Assembly: GCF_001866665.1 (NCBI RefSeq)
Contig: NZ_MLYO01000009.1
Span: 62,001 to 126,000 of the forward strand
Length of the DNA: 64,000 nucleotides
Reading direction: 5' to 3'
Origin: Streptomyces monashensis
GTDB lineage: Bacteria; Actinomycetota; Actinomycetes; Streptomycetales; Streptomycetaceae
Of this stretch, positions 1 through 8,178 are shown in pieces; within the stretch, counting starts at the first letter, position 1, and each line of letters starts with the position of its first letter. Below the pieces are notes generated by a model that was not told the origin of the DNA, did no database searches, and worked only from the letters and a program-made list of their open reading frames with translations. A program made the translations under genes and the position numbers.

Positions 1-397
1 GCCGACGAGCAGGCGCTGCCGGTGTACGACGAGACGCTGGGGCGGCGCGGTGCGCTGCACCATCGACCTGCGCGGTGCGGAGGTCGCGGTGTTCCTCGCC
101 TGGCTCGTCTCCGCCGACGGCCAGGAGTCGCAGACCCGACTGCTGCGCGCTCGCGCTCTGGGCGCGATCCCACAACTCCTCGCGGCCGTACGGCAGTTGA
201 ACGAGCAGCGGGCAGGGGGCTCGGACCGGTCCGCCGACTTTCGCATGGGCCCAGTCGGTCTGTGCGCCAACTCCCTGGCCACAGATCCGGCGTGGGACGA
301 CATACGTTCCCTCGCCCGTCAGTTCCTCCTCACGAAGCCGGGCGACTGGCGCCAGCCACTGCCACGCCCCGTGCGCCCGCGCACGGGTGACCATTGA
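1..397 (+). pseudogene. 3' end of an unidentified gene, probably frameshifted
   Basis: The window opens inside a gene. The first codons in frame 1 read as plausible protein (ADEQALPVYDETLG). From about position 45 the coding signal, seen as high third-position GC, moves to frame 2 and runs as RCTIDLRGAEVAVFLAWLVS and onward to a TGA at 395-397. The switch suggests a one-base frameshift near 40-50 or a sequencing error. The frame 2 part has an alanine/leucine-rich helical look. No family was recognised. An intact gene starting at the ATG at position 50 is possible but would ignore the frame 1 signal. Confidence 0.4.
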
Positions 398-525
398 GCA
401 CGTCAGGCTGCTTCTACCCTGACGCCGAGTGCCAGATCCCGGACTTGGTCCGCGCCCGAGGCCGCCAGGTCGACTCGAACACCGCGTCACCACTCGAAGT
501 GGTGACTGAACGAGTCCCGTCCGGC

Positions 526-2199
526 TCACAGACCGTGTTCGTCCATCAGACGCATCAGGTTCCGCTTGCGTTTCTGGGCGGTGCGCAGGGCCGCGACGTA
601 CACGGCGAACTCCTCGTCCGTGCCCAGACGGTGGTGGCAGTCGCGGATGTTCAGCAGCAGGGCGACGAGCTGCTCGTAGACCGAGTTTCCGGTCTGCTTC
701 GTCAGTGGTTCGGCCAGTCGCAGGTAGACAGCGAGCGCGTCGGTCGGACGGCCGACACGTGCCTGGTCGGCGAGGGTGAGCCACTGCCGGTCGTGGGCGC
801 CCCACCGGGTGGCGGCCTGCCAGGCGGCGTCGACGTCCTTGTCGTCGAGCAGGGCATCGATCAGCACAGGGCCGCCGTACCGCCCCTCTGGCCGCCCCGC
901 GTCGGCACGCAACAGGTCCAGCGCCCCGTCACGCTCCGCCGGCCAGCGGTCGGCGGCCCGCGAGGCGGCCCGGAGCTGCTGGTACGCGAGCAGCGAGCGG
1001 CGGGCGCCGAAGTGGTCGCGGCGCAGGGCGACGGCATCCGGCAGACGGCCCGCCCGGGTGTAGCGGTCGCAGAGGTAGTCGACGAGGGCGGTGTCGACGG
1101 CGGACAGGTCCCGGGATTCCCGGATGCCGCGTTCCGCCCAGGTGAGGGCCTCGTCGCAGCGCTGGGCGGTGTCCAGCACGCGGGCGATGACCAGGTGCGT
1201 GTGGCCGTTCGGAGTGAGGTCGGCCGCGTGTACGGCGATCACCGTGTCGACGTCGCCTCCCGCCTTGGCCAGACGTTCCATCAGGTTTTTCTCCGCCCAG
1301 CCTCGACGGTTGCCCCGCCACGCCTCGACGGCCGACTTCCGGAGAACGGCCATTCCCTCCTCGCCGAGGGCATCCTCGTAATCGAGTGGGTCGATGTCGG
1401 TCAGGCCGTCGTCGAGGTCGCCGAGCGCATGGCCGACCAGCCAGCGCGCGAGCTCTTCGGGGTCGGGGCGTGCCGCACGGCACGCTTCGAGGTGGGCGTC
1501 GGCGAGGTCCGCACCGATCTGCCCGAGCCATCCGTCCGAGTCGTCGACGCTCTCGACCGCCTCGGCCAGCAGTCGCATCGCCTCCCGCGCCAGGGTGATC
1601 GCATCGGCGGCCCGGCCGGAGCCGGTCAGCGCCCTGATCGCGGAGACCGCCTGCCCGGCTTGGTCGGCGTAGGCGCGGGCATCGGCGTACTCGACGTAGC
1701 CGTACCGCGCGAAGGGGCCGGCGTCGAGGAGATCGCGGATGCGGGCCCGGACCGCGACAAGGTCGCCGCGCACGCTCGCGGCCCGCAGTTCCAGACGCCG
1801 CCGCAACTGCCGGTCCTCGCCGATCAGTTCCCGCAGCACAGCGAGCAACTCGTCCTTGGACAGGGCGGACAGCCATCGGTCGAGGTCCTGCGCACGCTCC
1901 CTGGCCGCCTTCCGCTGCCGCGGCAGGCTCTGCCGCTCGGCGAGCACCCTCAGACCGAGCGCGACGAGGTGCTTGCAGAAATTGCCCTCCAGACCGAACG
2001 GGCAGTCGCACGCGCCGACCAGCCCTCCGGGCCCGTCCAGGGTCAGCTCCACCTCGTACCGTTCGGTGCCGTGAACGGTCGCGGTGACCCAGCCGTCACC
2101 GACCTCGACCCCCGACACCGCGTCAAGGTACCCGAGGCCACGTTCGAAGGAACGGGCACCGGCCAGCTTCTTGAGGTTCGCCTCGGTCAGACCGCGCAT
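526..2199 (-). CDS. SWIM zinc-finger protein
   Basis: A 557-residue protein with a SWIM-type zinc finger near the N-terminus: Cys64-x-Cys66 ... Cys75-x-His77 inside GACDCPFGLEGNFCKHLVAL. SWIM fingers bind DNA or protein partners; the cellular role of the actinobacterial family is not established. The remaining ~450 residues are helical, with TPR-like runs rich in Ala, Leu and Arg that suggest a protein-interaction scaffold. The ATG at 2199 is chosen because GGGGAG lies four bases upstream and because family members begin close to this LTEANLKKLAGARSFERG segment. An in-frame ATG at 2274 would add 25 residues with no family resemblance. It diverges from the RHS gene next door and shows no operon partner. 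Confidence 0.85.
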   Translation of the reverse strand: MRGLTEANLKKLAGARSFERGLGYLDAVSGVEVGDGWVTATVHGTERYEVELTLDGPGGLVGACDCPFGLEGNFCKHLVALGLRVLAERQSLPRQRKAARERAQDLDRWLSALSKDELLAVLRELIGEDRQLRRRLELRAASVRGDLVAVRARIRDLLDAGPFARYGYVEYADARAYADQAGQAVSAIRALTGSGRAADAITLAREAMRLLAEAVESVDDSDGWLGQIGADLADAHLEACRAARPDPEELARWLVGHALGDLDDGLTDIDPLDYEDALGEEGMAVLRKSAVEAWRGNRRGWAEKNLMERLAKAGGDVDTVIAVHAADLTPNGHTHLVIARVLDTAQRCDEALTWAERGIRESRDLSAVDTALVDYLCDRYTRAGRLPDAVALRRDHFGARRSLLAYQQLRAASRAADRWPAERDGALDLLRADAGRPEGRYGGPVLIDALLDDKDVDAAWQAATRWGAHDRQWLTLADQARVGRPTDALAVYLRLAEPLTKQTGNSVYEQLVALLLNIRDCHHRLGTDEEFAVYVAALRTAQKRKRNLMRLMDEHGL

Positions 2200-2261
2200 G
2201 ATTCTCCCCGCCCGGCAGCGGTAGTGCAGTTGATGCTCTGTCAGCTTAAGGGAGGCCATGG

Positions 2262-4976
2262 GTGCGATCAGCACGGTCCGGCTGCGCCATGGTCCCCGCC
2301 GGCGAAATGGATGTCGCAGCTTCCGGGGCGGGTGCCTGTCCGGGGTACGGGGCCCGGCGATCTGTGGCTGCGTCGTATGAGCGCGAGCTCGGGCATGTCA
2401 CGCGCACAGAATGGGACGAGTACGGGGCCCGGCCACTCGCGGTGACGGACCCGCTGGGCCACACCACGCGGTACACGTACGACGACGCCGGCAACCTCAC
2501 CGGCCTCGCTCTCCCCGACGGCACTGCGGCCCGGGCGGAGTACAACGCACTCGGCCTCCCGACCGAGGTGGTCGAGCCAGGAGGGGCGGTCTGGCAGCAC
2601 ACGTACGACGAGCGAGGCAACCTGCTGACGACGGTTGACCCGACCGGCGCCGAAACCCGGTACGTGTACGACGATGCGGGCCGTCCGACGGCGATCACGA
2701 ACGCGCTCGGCCACACCCGCACGGTGGCGTACGATGAAACTGGCCTGCCCATCGCCCTGACGGACGAACTGGGCCACACGACAACGGTCCGCCGCAATCC
2801 CTTCGGCCGGGTCATTGAGGCGACCGACCCTCTCGGCCACACCATCCACTTGGGGTGGACCACGGAGGGCAAGCCGGCCTGGCGCGAAATGACCGACGGG
2901 ACGCGTGAGTCCTGGACTTGGGACGCCGAGGGCAACCTGCTCTGCCATACGGACGTCGCTGGGAACACAACCCACCATTCGGTGGGCCACTTCGGCGTGC
3001 CGGCCACCCGTACCGATCCCGACGGCACACGGTACGCGTTCGACTACGACACCGAACTCCGTCTGACCTCCGTCACGAACCCGCAGGGCCTGACCTGGAC
3101 GTACACCTATGACGACGCGGGCTGGACGACAGCGGAAACGGACTTCAACGGTCGTACCCTCACCTATACCCGCGATGCTGCCGGCAGCCTGGCCACGCGC
3201 ACCAACGGCGCCGGACAGACGCTGCGCTTCGTGCGGGACCCGCTCGGCCGGGTAGTGGAACAGCAGGCCGACACCGGTGACGTCACCACCTTCGCCTACG
3301 GCTCCGACGGCAACCTGTGCCGTGCGGCAAACGCGGATGCCGAGGTCACACTGGAGCGTGACCCGCTCGGCCGAGTGCTGTCGGAGACCGTAAACGGCCA
3401 GACGACCACCTATGTCCACGATGCCACCGGCCGCCGGACCCGACGTACGACACCTTCAGGGCTGGTCTCTGAATGGACCTACGACCTGGCGGGGCACCCG
3501 CTCACCCTGCGATCGTCCGATGGCGCGCTGTACTTCTCCCACGATGCTGTCGGCCGTGAGACGCAGCGCAACCTCGGTACGGAGGTGACGCTCACCCAGA
3601 CATGGACCGCGGCGGGTCTGCTGATCGGGCAGACCCTGACCGCCACCTCCCCTGACCGCCTCCTCCAGCATCGGACGTACGCGCACCGAGCCGACGGCCA
3701 CCTCACCGAAATCCGGGAGCTGACGTCGGGCACCCGTCGTTTCGACCTGGATGGCATGGGCCGCGTCACCCAGACGCGCGCGCACGGCTGGAGCGAGACG
3801 TACGCGTACGCCCCAGCGGGCAACCTGACGCACGCCACGTCGCCTGCCCATGAGACACCCGGTGAGCTGCGGTTCGAGGGCACGCTCGTCCGCTCGGCCG
3901 GGCGCACCTCCTATGAGCATGACGGCGAAGGCCGCCTAGTGCGCAGGACCCGCAAGCTTCTGAACGGCCAGACCCGTACCTGGACCTACACGTGGAACGC
4001 CGAAGACCGTCTCACGGAGGTGGTCGCCCCGGACGGAACTCAGTGGCAGTACGCGTACGACCCGCTCGGGCGACGCATCTCCAAACACCGGGTCGCCGAC
4101 GACGGCTCCGTGACCGACCGTACGGACTTCGTCTGGGATGACCTGTGCCTGGCCGAGCAGACCACAGCAGACGGCCGGGTGACGACCTGGGACTACGCGC
4201 CGGACAGCCCTCGCCCAGTCGCCCAGACGCGCCACAAACCGACCGCGGCAGCCGCCAATACGTCGTTTCTGGCGCAGTTGGCAGCGGAATCAGATCCCGA
4301 GCGGGGCGCTCAGTTCCACGCCGTCGTCACCGACTCCCTCGGTACGCCCACAGAGCTGGTCTCCGCGGCAGGTGATCTGGTCTGGCAGCGTCGTACCAGC
4401 CTGTGGGGTACTCCCCTTCCGGCCCTGGACGAAGCGACGTCGCCAGTCGACTGCCCGCTGCGTTTCCCCGGGCAGTACGCCGACCTCGAGACCGGTCTGC
4501 ACTACAACCTGCACCGGTACTACGATCCCGAGACAGCGCGGTACATCAGCGCGGATCCGCTGGGTCTCGTCCCCGCACCGGATCACCACGCCTATGTACC
4601 GAACCCGCTGAGCTGGAGCGACCATCTCGGCCTCGCCGGGAAGGGACCGAAGGGCCCGCCGAATCCCCTGGACTTCGGTCAGGGGTATACGGGCCGGGCT
4701 GACATCTTCCCAGTGAGCAACAAGGGCATGGACGTGGAAATCCACGTCTACGACAAGTCCATGCGCGAAGTGGGATTGTTCAACAGCCAGGGATGGTTCA
4801 ATAAGCACGGCATCAAAGCCTCGGAAGTCGAGGTCCCACCTGGCGTGGAGAATGCCATCAAGGGACGAGTCATCTACGAGTTGCGGAAAGTCGGGCGCAT
4901 CGGCCCGAAGGGTACCGAAGACATCTCGGGAGACAAGTGGAGGCGACCGCCTCTCGCCGCGGAAGGTTGCAAATGA
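2262..4976 (+). CDS. RHS/YD-repeat polymorphic toxin, 5'-truncated
   Basis: Up to 904 residues dominated by YD repeats (DPLGHTTRYTYDDAGNL and many variants). They end in the conserved RHS core boundary YYDPETARYISADPLGL and NPLSWSDHLGL. RHS proteins form a hollow shell that encloses a C-terminal toxin used against neighbouring cells. The last ~113 residues, after AGKGPKG, are a separate domain with lower GC containing GMDVEIHVYDKSMREVGLF and FNKHGIKASEVEVPPG; I could not assign this toxin domain to a family. RHS resemblance begins only near residue 38. No signal peptide or secretion domain precedes it, and full-length relatives usually exceed 1,500 residues, so the 5' end appears deleted or fused. 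The nominal ATG at 2262 is uncertain. The stop overlaps the next start as ATGA, typical of a toxin-immunity pair. Confidence 0.8.
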   Translation: MRSARSGCAMVPAGEMDVAASGAGACPGYGARRSVAASYERELGHVTRTEWDEYGARPLAVTDPLGHTTRYTYDDAGNLTGLALPDGTAARAEYNALGLPTEVVEPGGAVWQHTYDERGNLLTTVDPTGAETRYVYDDAGRPTAITNALGHTRTVAYDETGLPIALTDELGHTTTVRRNPFGRVIEATDPLGHTIHLGWTTEGKPAWREMTDGTRESWTWDAEGNLLCHTDVAGNTTHHSVGHFGVPATRTDPDGTRYAFDYDTELRLTSVTNPQGLTWTYTYDDAGWTTAETDFNGRTLTYTRDAAGSLATRTNGAGQTLRFVRDPLGRVVEQQADTGDVTTFAYGSDGNLCRAANADAEVTLERDPLGRVLSETVNGQTTTYVHDATGRRTRRTTPSGLVSEWTYDLAGHPLTLRSSDGALYFSHDAVGRETQRNLGTEVTLTQTWTAAGLLIGQTLTATSPDRLLQHRTYAHRADGHLTEIRELTSGTRRFDLDGMGRVTQTRAHGWSETYAYAPAGNLTHATSPAHETPGELRFEGTLVRSAGRTSYEHDGEGRLVRRTRKLLNGQTRTWTYTWNAEDRLTEVVAPDGTQWQYAYDPLGRRISKHRVADDGSVTDRTDFVWDDLCLAEQTTADGRVTTWDYAPDSPRPVAQTRHKPTAAAANTSFLAQLAAESDPERGAQFHAVVTDSLGTPTELVSAAGDLVWQRRTSLWGTPLPALDEATSPVDCPLRFPGQYADLETGLHYNLHRYYDPETARYISADPLGLVPAPDHHAYVPNPLSWSDHLGLAGKGPKGPPNPLDFGQGYTGRADIFPVSNKGMDVEIHVYDKSMREVGLFNSQGWFNKHGIKASEVEVPPGVENAIKGRVIYELRKVGRIGPKGTEDISGDKWRRPPLAAEGCK

Positions 4977-5434
4977 AGTACGTGACGGCCGTTTGGGACG
5001 ATGGCGGGTTCTACGTCGATCCGAGGGCCTACCTGGCCGAACTCCCGAAGTTTCGCGATCAGCTGCCGGCCGGGGCAAGGGAATTCGCATCGGATCCGGC
5101 GCATTATGCTCTCGGGTACGGCAATGGCCGCTGCGTCAAGGATCTGGAATTGTCCGGTATTCAGGTGGCCACCGACAAAAGCGGAGGGCTGACCCTGGAA
5201 TTCGCCCCGAATCAGTGGAAGCACGACACCGGGCTGCGCATCAGCTACTCAGGAGTGACGCACTTCTCCATCGACTATGAGCACTCCATTGACTGGATGC
5301 TGGTCGACACCGTGCTCCTCGACGAGATCCTCCCGGGCGAAGACGGGGGTTGCGTGCACGAGATCGCGCTCACCGACGCGTCGATCACCGTCCGCTGCAA
5401 GGACCTGCAAGCCGTTTGGGGAGACGTCGGCTGA
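4973..5434 (+). CDS. Probable immunity protein for the RHS toxin
   Basis: A 153-residue acidic cytosolic protein (MKYVTAVWDDGGFYVDPRAY...) with no signal peptide or membrane segment. Its ATG overlaps the RHS stop codon in the sequence ATGA, with GGAAGG eight bases upstream, so translation should be coupled. In polymorphic toxin systems the gene immediately after the toxin tip normally encodes its specific inhibitor. Size, acidity and position all fit that role. The family was not recognised from sequence, so the function rests on context. An in-frame ATG at 4937 lies inside the toxin gene and is less likely. Confidence 0.7.
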   Translation: MKYVTAVWDDGGFYVDPRAYLAELPKFRDQLPAGAREFASDPAHYALGYGNGRCVKDLELSGIQVATDKSGGLTLEFAPNQWKHDTGLRISYSGVTHFSIDYEHSIDWMLVDTVLLDEILPGEDGGCVHEIALTDASITVRCKDLQAVWGDVG

Positions 5435-5537
5435 GGAGTCAACCGGGATCACCGACCCACAAGGTATCGGCTCATCGTCGACTCGGCAGATGGGAACCAC
5501 GTCAACAACTTCATCCCGCGCAAGAGATATACCTCCG
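5435..5537 (+). pseudogene. Short coding remnant between immunity genes
   Basis: Reading from about 5465 gives YRLIVDSADGNHVNNFIPR with natural amino-acid composition but no start codon, and the frame is lost before 5540. It looks like the stump of another toxin tip or immunity gene left by cassette exchange behind the RHS gene. No family was recognised. Confidence 0.35.
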
Positions 5538-5981
5538 GTGATCACCGTGCAGTTCACCGTCCGGCCCGGCCAGGGCGACGCCGGCGGGTTCGATCTGGGT
5601 GACATGACCGTCACCGGGGATCTCGGGACGGCCGAATCGGCCGGTCACGTTCCCGACCAGGGCATGATGATCTACCTCTCGGTCGTCCAGCTGCTGGACA
5701 ACGTGCGTGACTTTGTCCGGGGCAACGCCCACGTGCTCAGCTTCACCGGTGCCGACACCTCGTTCGGTCGTGTCGTGAGACGGACCAAGGACGGCCTGTC
5801 GGTCGCCGGCAAAGGCGGTGTCGTCGCTCGGACGACGGCTGCGGAACTCGCCTCCGTCGTGCTGCGCGCGGCGGAGGACCTGGGTCTGGGGCGTGCCCTT
5901 CCTGCGGAGGACCCGGTCGCATCCGACGTGGCAGCTGCCCTCGCCGCGTTCCACCCCTTTCTATCGGGCAGGGAAGGGTGA
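5538..5981 (+). CDS. Hypothetical protein, possible orphan immunity protein
   Basis: A 147-residue protein starting at GTG 5538 (VITVQFTVRPGQGDAGGFDLGDM...). It is soluble, with no signal peptide, and has a central ISLVVQ-like hydrophobic strand (MMIYLSVVQLLDNVRDFV). It ends LAAFHPFLSGREG. No family was recognised. It sits between an RHS toxin-immunity pair and a displaced RHS fragment, where orphan immunity genes are commonly stored, so an immunity role is plausible but unproven. No strong ribosome binding site is seen before the GTG. The reading frame stays open upstream but loses protein-like composition there. Confidence 0.55.
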   Translation: MITVQFTVRPGQGDAGGFDLGDMTVTGDLGTAESAGHVPDQGMMIYLSVVQLLDNVRDFVRGNAHVLSFTGADTSFGRVVRRTKDGLSVAGKGGVVARTTAAELASVVLRAAEDLGLGRALPAEDPVASDVAAALAAFHPFLSGREG

Positions 5982-6078
5982 GGATGGGATGCCGGGAGGG
6001 GGGCTTTGAGCTGGCGCCGGCTTGCGGCTGAGTCACTCTCACTTCGTCCTCTCCTACGTTGCGCCCAGACCACTCCGG

Positions 6079-6171
6079 GAGGTTGGGTCACCACCTGGGG
6101 GACTACGCGCCTGGATAGTCCTCGCTCAGTCGCCCAGACGAGCCACAAGCTGATGGCGCGGCCGCCGATGG
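6079..6171 (+). pseudogene. Displaced fragment of the RHS gene
   Basis: About 90 bases align with positions 4171-4260 inside the RHS gene. The shared run includes GACTACGCGC and CAGTCGCCCAGACG. The copy encodes VTTW...DSPR.VAQT.HK but carries an inserted G in CTGGGGG that breaks the frame, plus scattered substitutions. It is a degenerate partial duplicate of the RHS core, as expected when C-terminal cassettes are swapped by recombination and the old end is left downstream. Confidence 0.75.
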
Positions 6172-6210
6172 ACCGACCGAGGCGCGGAACGACGAAAGGA
6201 ACCCAAGCAA

Positions 6211-6252
6211 ATGCAGCACCTCGCTGCCGGGGCGCACGGGCCGCCCCGATGA
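6211..6252 (+). CDS. Possible 13-codon leader ORF
   Basis: ATG 6211 follows AAAGGA by about ten bases and encodes MQHLAAGAHGPPR before a TGA at 6250-6252. That stop overlaps the ATG of the next gene as ATGA. The following gene has no ribosome binding site of its own, so this short ORF could couple translation into it. Evidence is limited to spacing and overlap. Confidence 0.3.
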   Translation: MQHLAAGAHGPPR

Positions 6253-6509
6253 TCGACATACTCTTCGCCGTAGGAGGCATGGTTTTCCTGTGGTGCGGAC
6301 TGAGTTGGGCGTTCGATGTGCGGGGGATCACCACTCGCAGAGCCGAACGGATTCACCGCAGGAACCAGGAGACGTGGGTGATGGGCCGCCTCGGCGGCTC
6401 TCCGAACCTTTTCGCGTCTGTCGGGTATCTGCGGTTCCTTGGCGCTGTCATGGCAGGTGCGGGACTTCTCCTGCTTGTCGCGGTGTATGCGCTGTGGCAG
6501 CTGGGCTGA
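6249..6509 (+). CDS. Small membrane protein
   Basis: An 86-residue protein with two likely membrane helices, one at the N-terminus (MIDILFAVGGMVFLWCGLSW) and one at the C-terminus (FLGAVMAGAGLLLLVAVYAL). They are separated by a basic loop (TTRRAERIHRRNQETW), suggesting a cytoplasmic loop. The family was not recognised. Membrane immunity proteins of this size occur behind RHS genes, which is one possibility. A strong hairpin terminator follows 30 bases after the stop. Confidence 0.55.
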   Translation: MIDILFAVGGMVFLWCGLSWAFDVRGITTRRAERIHRRNQETWVMGRLGGSPNLFASVGYLRFLGAVMAGAGLLLLVAVYALWQLG

Positions 6510-6538
6510 AGGCAGGCATTGCGCGACAACGCTAAAAA

Positions 6539-6569
6539 GCGGCTGGGCCCCGTCAGGGTGCCCAGCCGC
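6539..6569. terminator. Intrinsic terminator between convergent units
   Basis: Perfect ten-base arms GCGGCTGGGC (6539-6548) and GCCCAGCCGC (6560-6569) around an 11-base loop, with CTAAAAA just before the first arm. It lies between the plus-strand membrane protein gene and the minus-strand ParB remnant and could serve both directions. Confidence 0.75.
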
Positions 6570-6582
6570 ACTTCGGAGAAAG

Positions 6583-7310
6583 TCAGGCCGCCGCTGACGC
6601 CTCCTGCTCCTGCTCGTCCGCCGCCGGCAGCTTGGCCAACTCAGCCTCCGCCGCAGCCAGCTCCGCCTCCGTGGGCTCCTGATCGGCGTCGCCGCCCACC
6701 GTCTCCTCCAGGGCCTCGACCTCGGCCGGCTCGTCCTCCCCGGCTTCAGGCCCCGACAACGCAACCTCCAGCTCGGGACGAACCTCCAGTTGCTTCGCCT
6801 CGGACATCGCCTTCGCCTTGCGCAGCTTCTTCGCCGCCTCGGTCGCCGCCTTGCGCACGCGCTCCACAGCCTCCAGGTGCTTACCGACCTCGCCCTCGAA
6901 CAGCTCGGCCAGCTCCTTCGGGGACTTCTTCGCCAGTTCCGTCAGGAGGGTCCCGGCCCGCTCGACGTGGTCGACCTTGGTCCTGGCCTGCTTGCGCTCC
7001 TTGGCCTTCTCCTCCTTCTCCTTCTCCGACAGCTCCTTGTCCGAGAAGAAGCCCTCCTGCTTCTCCTTCATCCTCAGGCCTGCGCGAAGGTGGAGGCGTC
7101 CGTCTCCGACCTGAAGTCGCCCTTCATGTACCGGGTGACGGCCGCCTTCCGGTTCGCCGTCGACAGCCGCGACGGGTGCCAGGCGAAGTCCGGCTTGATC
7201 TTCCCGTCGGCCGGCAGCGCCGCGATGTCGGTCGTCAGGTTGAGCAGGTCCATCCGCCACTTCACGTAGTCCGGCGTCTTGCCGAACACCTCCGCGATGC
7301 GCAGGCAAGG
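6583..7310 (-). pseudogene. Broken plasmid-type ParB-family gene
   Basis: Two minus-strand frames together make one ParB-like C-terminal half. The first, from about 7310 to 7074, reads RIAEVFGKTPDYVKWRMDLL...DASTFAQA, resembling the helix-turn-helix part of ParB/Spo0J-type proteins of actinobacterial plasmids. It then hits a stop. The second frame continues from about 7085 as LRMKEKQEGFFSDKELSEK and runs as a highly charged coiled-coil-like tail to 6583. The N-terminal nuclease/partition domain is absent. A 162-residue product could start at ATG 7071 but would be only the tail. Function is presumably lost. It marks the former presence of an integrated plasmid or conjugative element. Confidence 0.65.
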
Positions 7311-7386
7311 CAGGCACGCCGATCACGAGAAGTGGATCACGACAGACCGCATCCTGCCGCACCCCGATCACCGGCCCTCCGGCAGG

Positions 7387-7720
7387 ATGTCCGCTGTGCC
7401 AACGCCCTTGGAACACACCCGGCTCCAGCTTGAGTTGTACCTGAGAATCCGCGCCAAGGCCGCCTGGCCGCAACTGGCCGGCCTGCGCGTCCGCCACGGG
7501 GCCAGTACGCCTACGTGGAAGGCGAACTGACCCACATCGGGAGCCTCAAGCTGATGCGTCTGCGCCATCACGGCACCGCGAGCCTTGGGGCTTCGCCCTG
7601 CACGACCCGGCCAGCGACCGCTATCAGGACGCCCTCCTGTCCACCGGCAGTAGCAGCGGCACCCCCGAGGACGCCCTCGACACCGCCTGCCATCTCCACC
7701 TCACCGCCCCCGACACCTGA
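7387..7720 (+). pseudogene. Small conserved Streptomyces gene with two frameshifts
   Basis: Three frames join into one protein-like sequence: LEHTRLQLELYLRIRAKAAW (from 7387), then YAYVEGEL...SLKLMRLR in a second frame from about 7500, then WGFALHDPASDRYQDALLS...ACHLHLTAPDT in a third, ending TGA 7718-7720. Each junction is explained by loss of one base, near 7499 and near 7587. I recall similar intact proteins of about 110 residues of unknown function in Streptomyces mobile elements; that is memory, not a search. It is probably dead, and part of the same scar as the ParB remnant. Confidence 0.65.
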
Positions 7721-8178
7721 CCGCGAACACGCCTACAACCAGCTCCGACGTCACCCCCCGAAGGACTTGCGTCGCAGACCACTGAGGAAGTGGAGTGAAT
7801 CCCCTGGTCCCGGGGGCGTGTCGGACGATTTCCATGCGAGGTCCGCGTCGACGGGACGCTGGTGGAGGTCTTCACGCTCCGGGCGTCGGTGACGCACGCG
7901 GACGGCTCCGCACACCTGCCCTCCCGTTACAGACCGTCAGCAAAGCGCTGTCGAGGCCGCGGACCCTGGTCGAGGATGGGTGGAGCGGCAACGCGGAAAA
8001 ACCTCATTGACAAGCCGAACCGTGCAGGTTGTCATGAACACATGTTCCAGCCTCCCGGTGCCTGCCGCGCTCACCCGACCGACGGTTCCGCCCTCGGTAC
8101 CGGGTGTAACCCGTCACGGGACGCATCGTGCGCCAAGACCACGGGCGCCACCTCCGGAGCCGGAGACGGGCGGCTGCA
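7721..8178. other. Intergenic stretch without a recognised gene
   Basis: 458 bases between the frameshifted small gene and the LuxR-type regulator. Short open frames exist, but none has consistent third-position GC, a ribosome binding site or a recognisable product. It presumably holds the promoter of the regulator. No clear operator or terminator was seen. Confidence 0.5.

Noticed and set aside
394..2445. 683-codon plus-strand frame over the SWIM gene
   Set aside because: Shadow of the minus-strand SWIM zinc-finger gene, whose Cys/His motif and start site are convincing.
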